From positions 1 through 64,000 of the forward strand of contig CALXTM010000001.1 in NCBI GenBank assembly GCA_944391415.1: 64,000 nt of DNA, given 5' to 3'. Origin of the DNA: an uncultured Alphaproteobacteria bacterium (GTDB taxonomy: Bacteria; Pseudomonadota; Alphaproteobacteria; RF32; CAG-239). Under the pieces are notes generated by a model. The model ran no database searches. It was not told the origin of the DNA and saw nothing but the letters and a program-made list of their open reading frames with translations. The translations under genes were made by a program, and so were the position numbers. Positions 63,650 to 64,000 of this stretch are shown piece after piece. The first letter of the stretch is position 1. Every line of letters starts with the position of its first letter.

Positions 63650-64000
63650 CTACCAATATTTTTCAGGAAATCTTGGATTACTATCCCGAAACTCTGCACA
63701 GGCATCTTTGGCATTATTCCATTTGCCGCTACGGCCTTTGCTAAGGCCAAGACGGTTGATGGTTAGATCATGAACCATGTCTTGATGAGCAGCCTCGGGC
63801 GATAACCCTTTATATAGCACATTCTTGTAATAGTCAATTCCTTCTTTAACATCTCCCGCAATCCTTGCAGCATTGGCAGCACCACGTCCTTTTTGAGCCG
63901 CATTGAAATTAGCTTTGCAATGGTGGTAGTCATCAAGATATCTAAATCCATGATCTTTCATATGTAAATATTCACCGGCCATATCGGCAACCGTGGGAAC
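63650..64000 (-). CDS. C-terminal part of a protein cut by the window edge (probable modular-family member)
   Basis: The frame is open to the end of the window, so 116 residues are visible and the start is outside. Key residues are YLDDYHHCKANFNAAQKGRG, then KEGIDYYKN, GLSPEAAHQD and NRLGLSKGRSGKW, close in order to the C-domain of modular protein 3. Given its position it is likely another family member, but the N-domain is not visible. It is followed, three bases on, by the cysteine-rich membrane gene. Confidence 0.6.
   Translation of the reverse strand, partial: VPTVADMAGEYLHMKDHGFRYLDDYHHCKANFNAAQKGRGAANAARIAGDVKEGIDYYKNVLYKGLSPEAAHQDMVHDLTINRLGLSKGRSGKWNNAKDACAEFRDSNPRFPEKYW

Overview
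The window is an AT-rich stretch of an alphaproteobacterial chromosome. Several class markers agree: CtrA next to fliI/fliJ, a PopZ-type polar organiser next to valS and tolC, the prmC / DUF4167 / clpB order, an alphaproteobacterial flagellin fragment, GatCAB, and a GAAC-N7-GAAC LexA box in front of recA (the reverse complement of the class-typical GTTC-N7-GTTC). Translation uses the normal code with ATG, GTG and TTG starts. The exact lineage cannot be read from the sequence; a reduced, host-associated or uncultured low-GC lineage is only a guess.

Layout. 0-4.5 kb: a duplicated terminator-like repeat, a DksA/TraR zinc-finger protein, a YbaK-type editing protein, a metal-resistance unit (ArsR regulator, free-standing HMA metallochaperone, P1B ATPase), tRNA-Phe and ogt. 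4.5-16 kb: a DegT-family aminotransferase, mlaA-mlaC, the fabI-sppA-gatC-gatA-gatB unit, yihY and recA. 15.5-22.8 kb (minus strand): the envelope and translation cluster pyrH-frr-uppS-cdsA-rseP-bamA-lpxD. 23-27 kb: plsY-dprA-topA. 27.2-37 kb: a candidate structured RNA, two lipoproteins, asnS, rpoH, prmC, a DUF4167 protein, a metallophosphoesterase and clpB. 37.4-48 kb: valS, popZ, tolC, glycogen phosphorylase and a 786-residue protein of unknown function. 48-58 kb: pgk, gap, a hemolysin III-like protein, sodB, fliJ, fliI, ctrA, a truncated flagellin and argS.

58.3-64 kb is accessory and richest in A+T. It carries at least three minus-strand genes whose first ~90 codons are near-identical while their C-termini are unrelated; one C-terminus is a GH108-type peptidoglycan hydrolase. 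Each gene starts 16-23 bases after the U-tract of an intrinsic terminator that leaves no room for a promoter between terminator and ribosome binding site. The best-preserved leader has a near-consensus promoter, a 5'-terminal hairpin and two terminators in series before the start codon. A decayed copy of that leader lies beside argS. Small membrane or secreted proteins lie between the modular genes. The region looks like an expanding cassette family of exported or particle-associated effectors under termination control, and is the best candidate for an undescribed system.

A second unexplained element is a 143-bp, hairpin-rich repeat present in four identical copies (15363, 37260, 45278, 59011), always in the same orientation and always beside a terminator hairpin.
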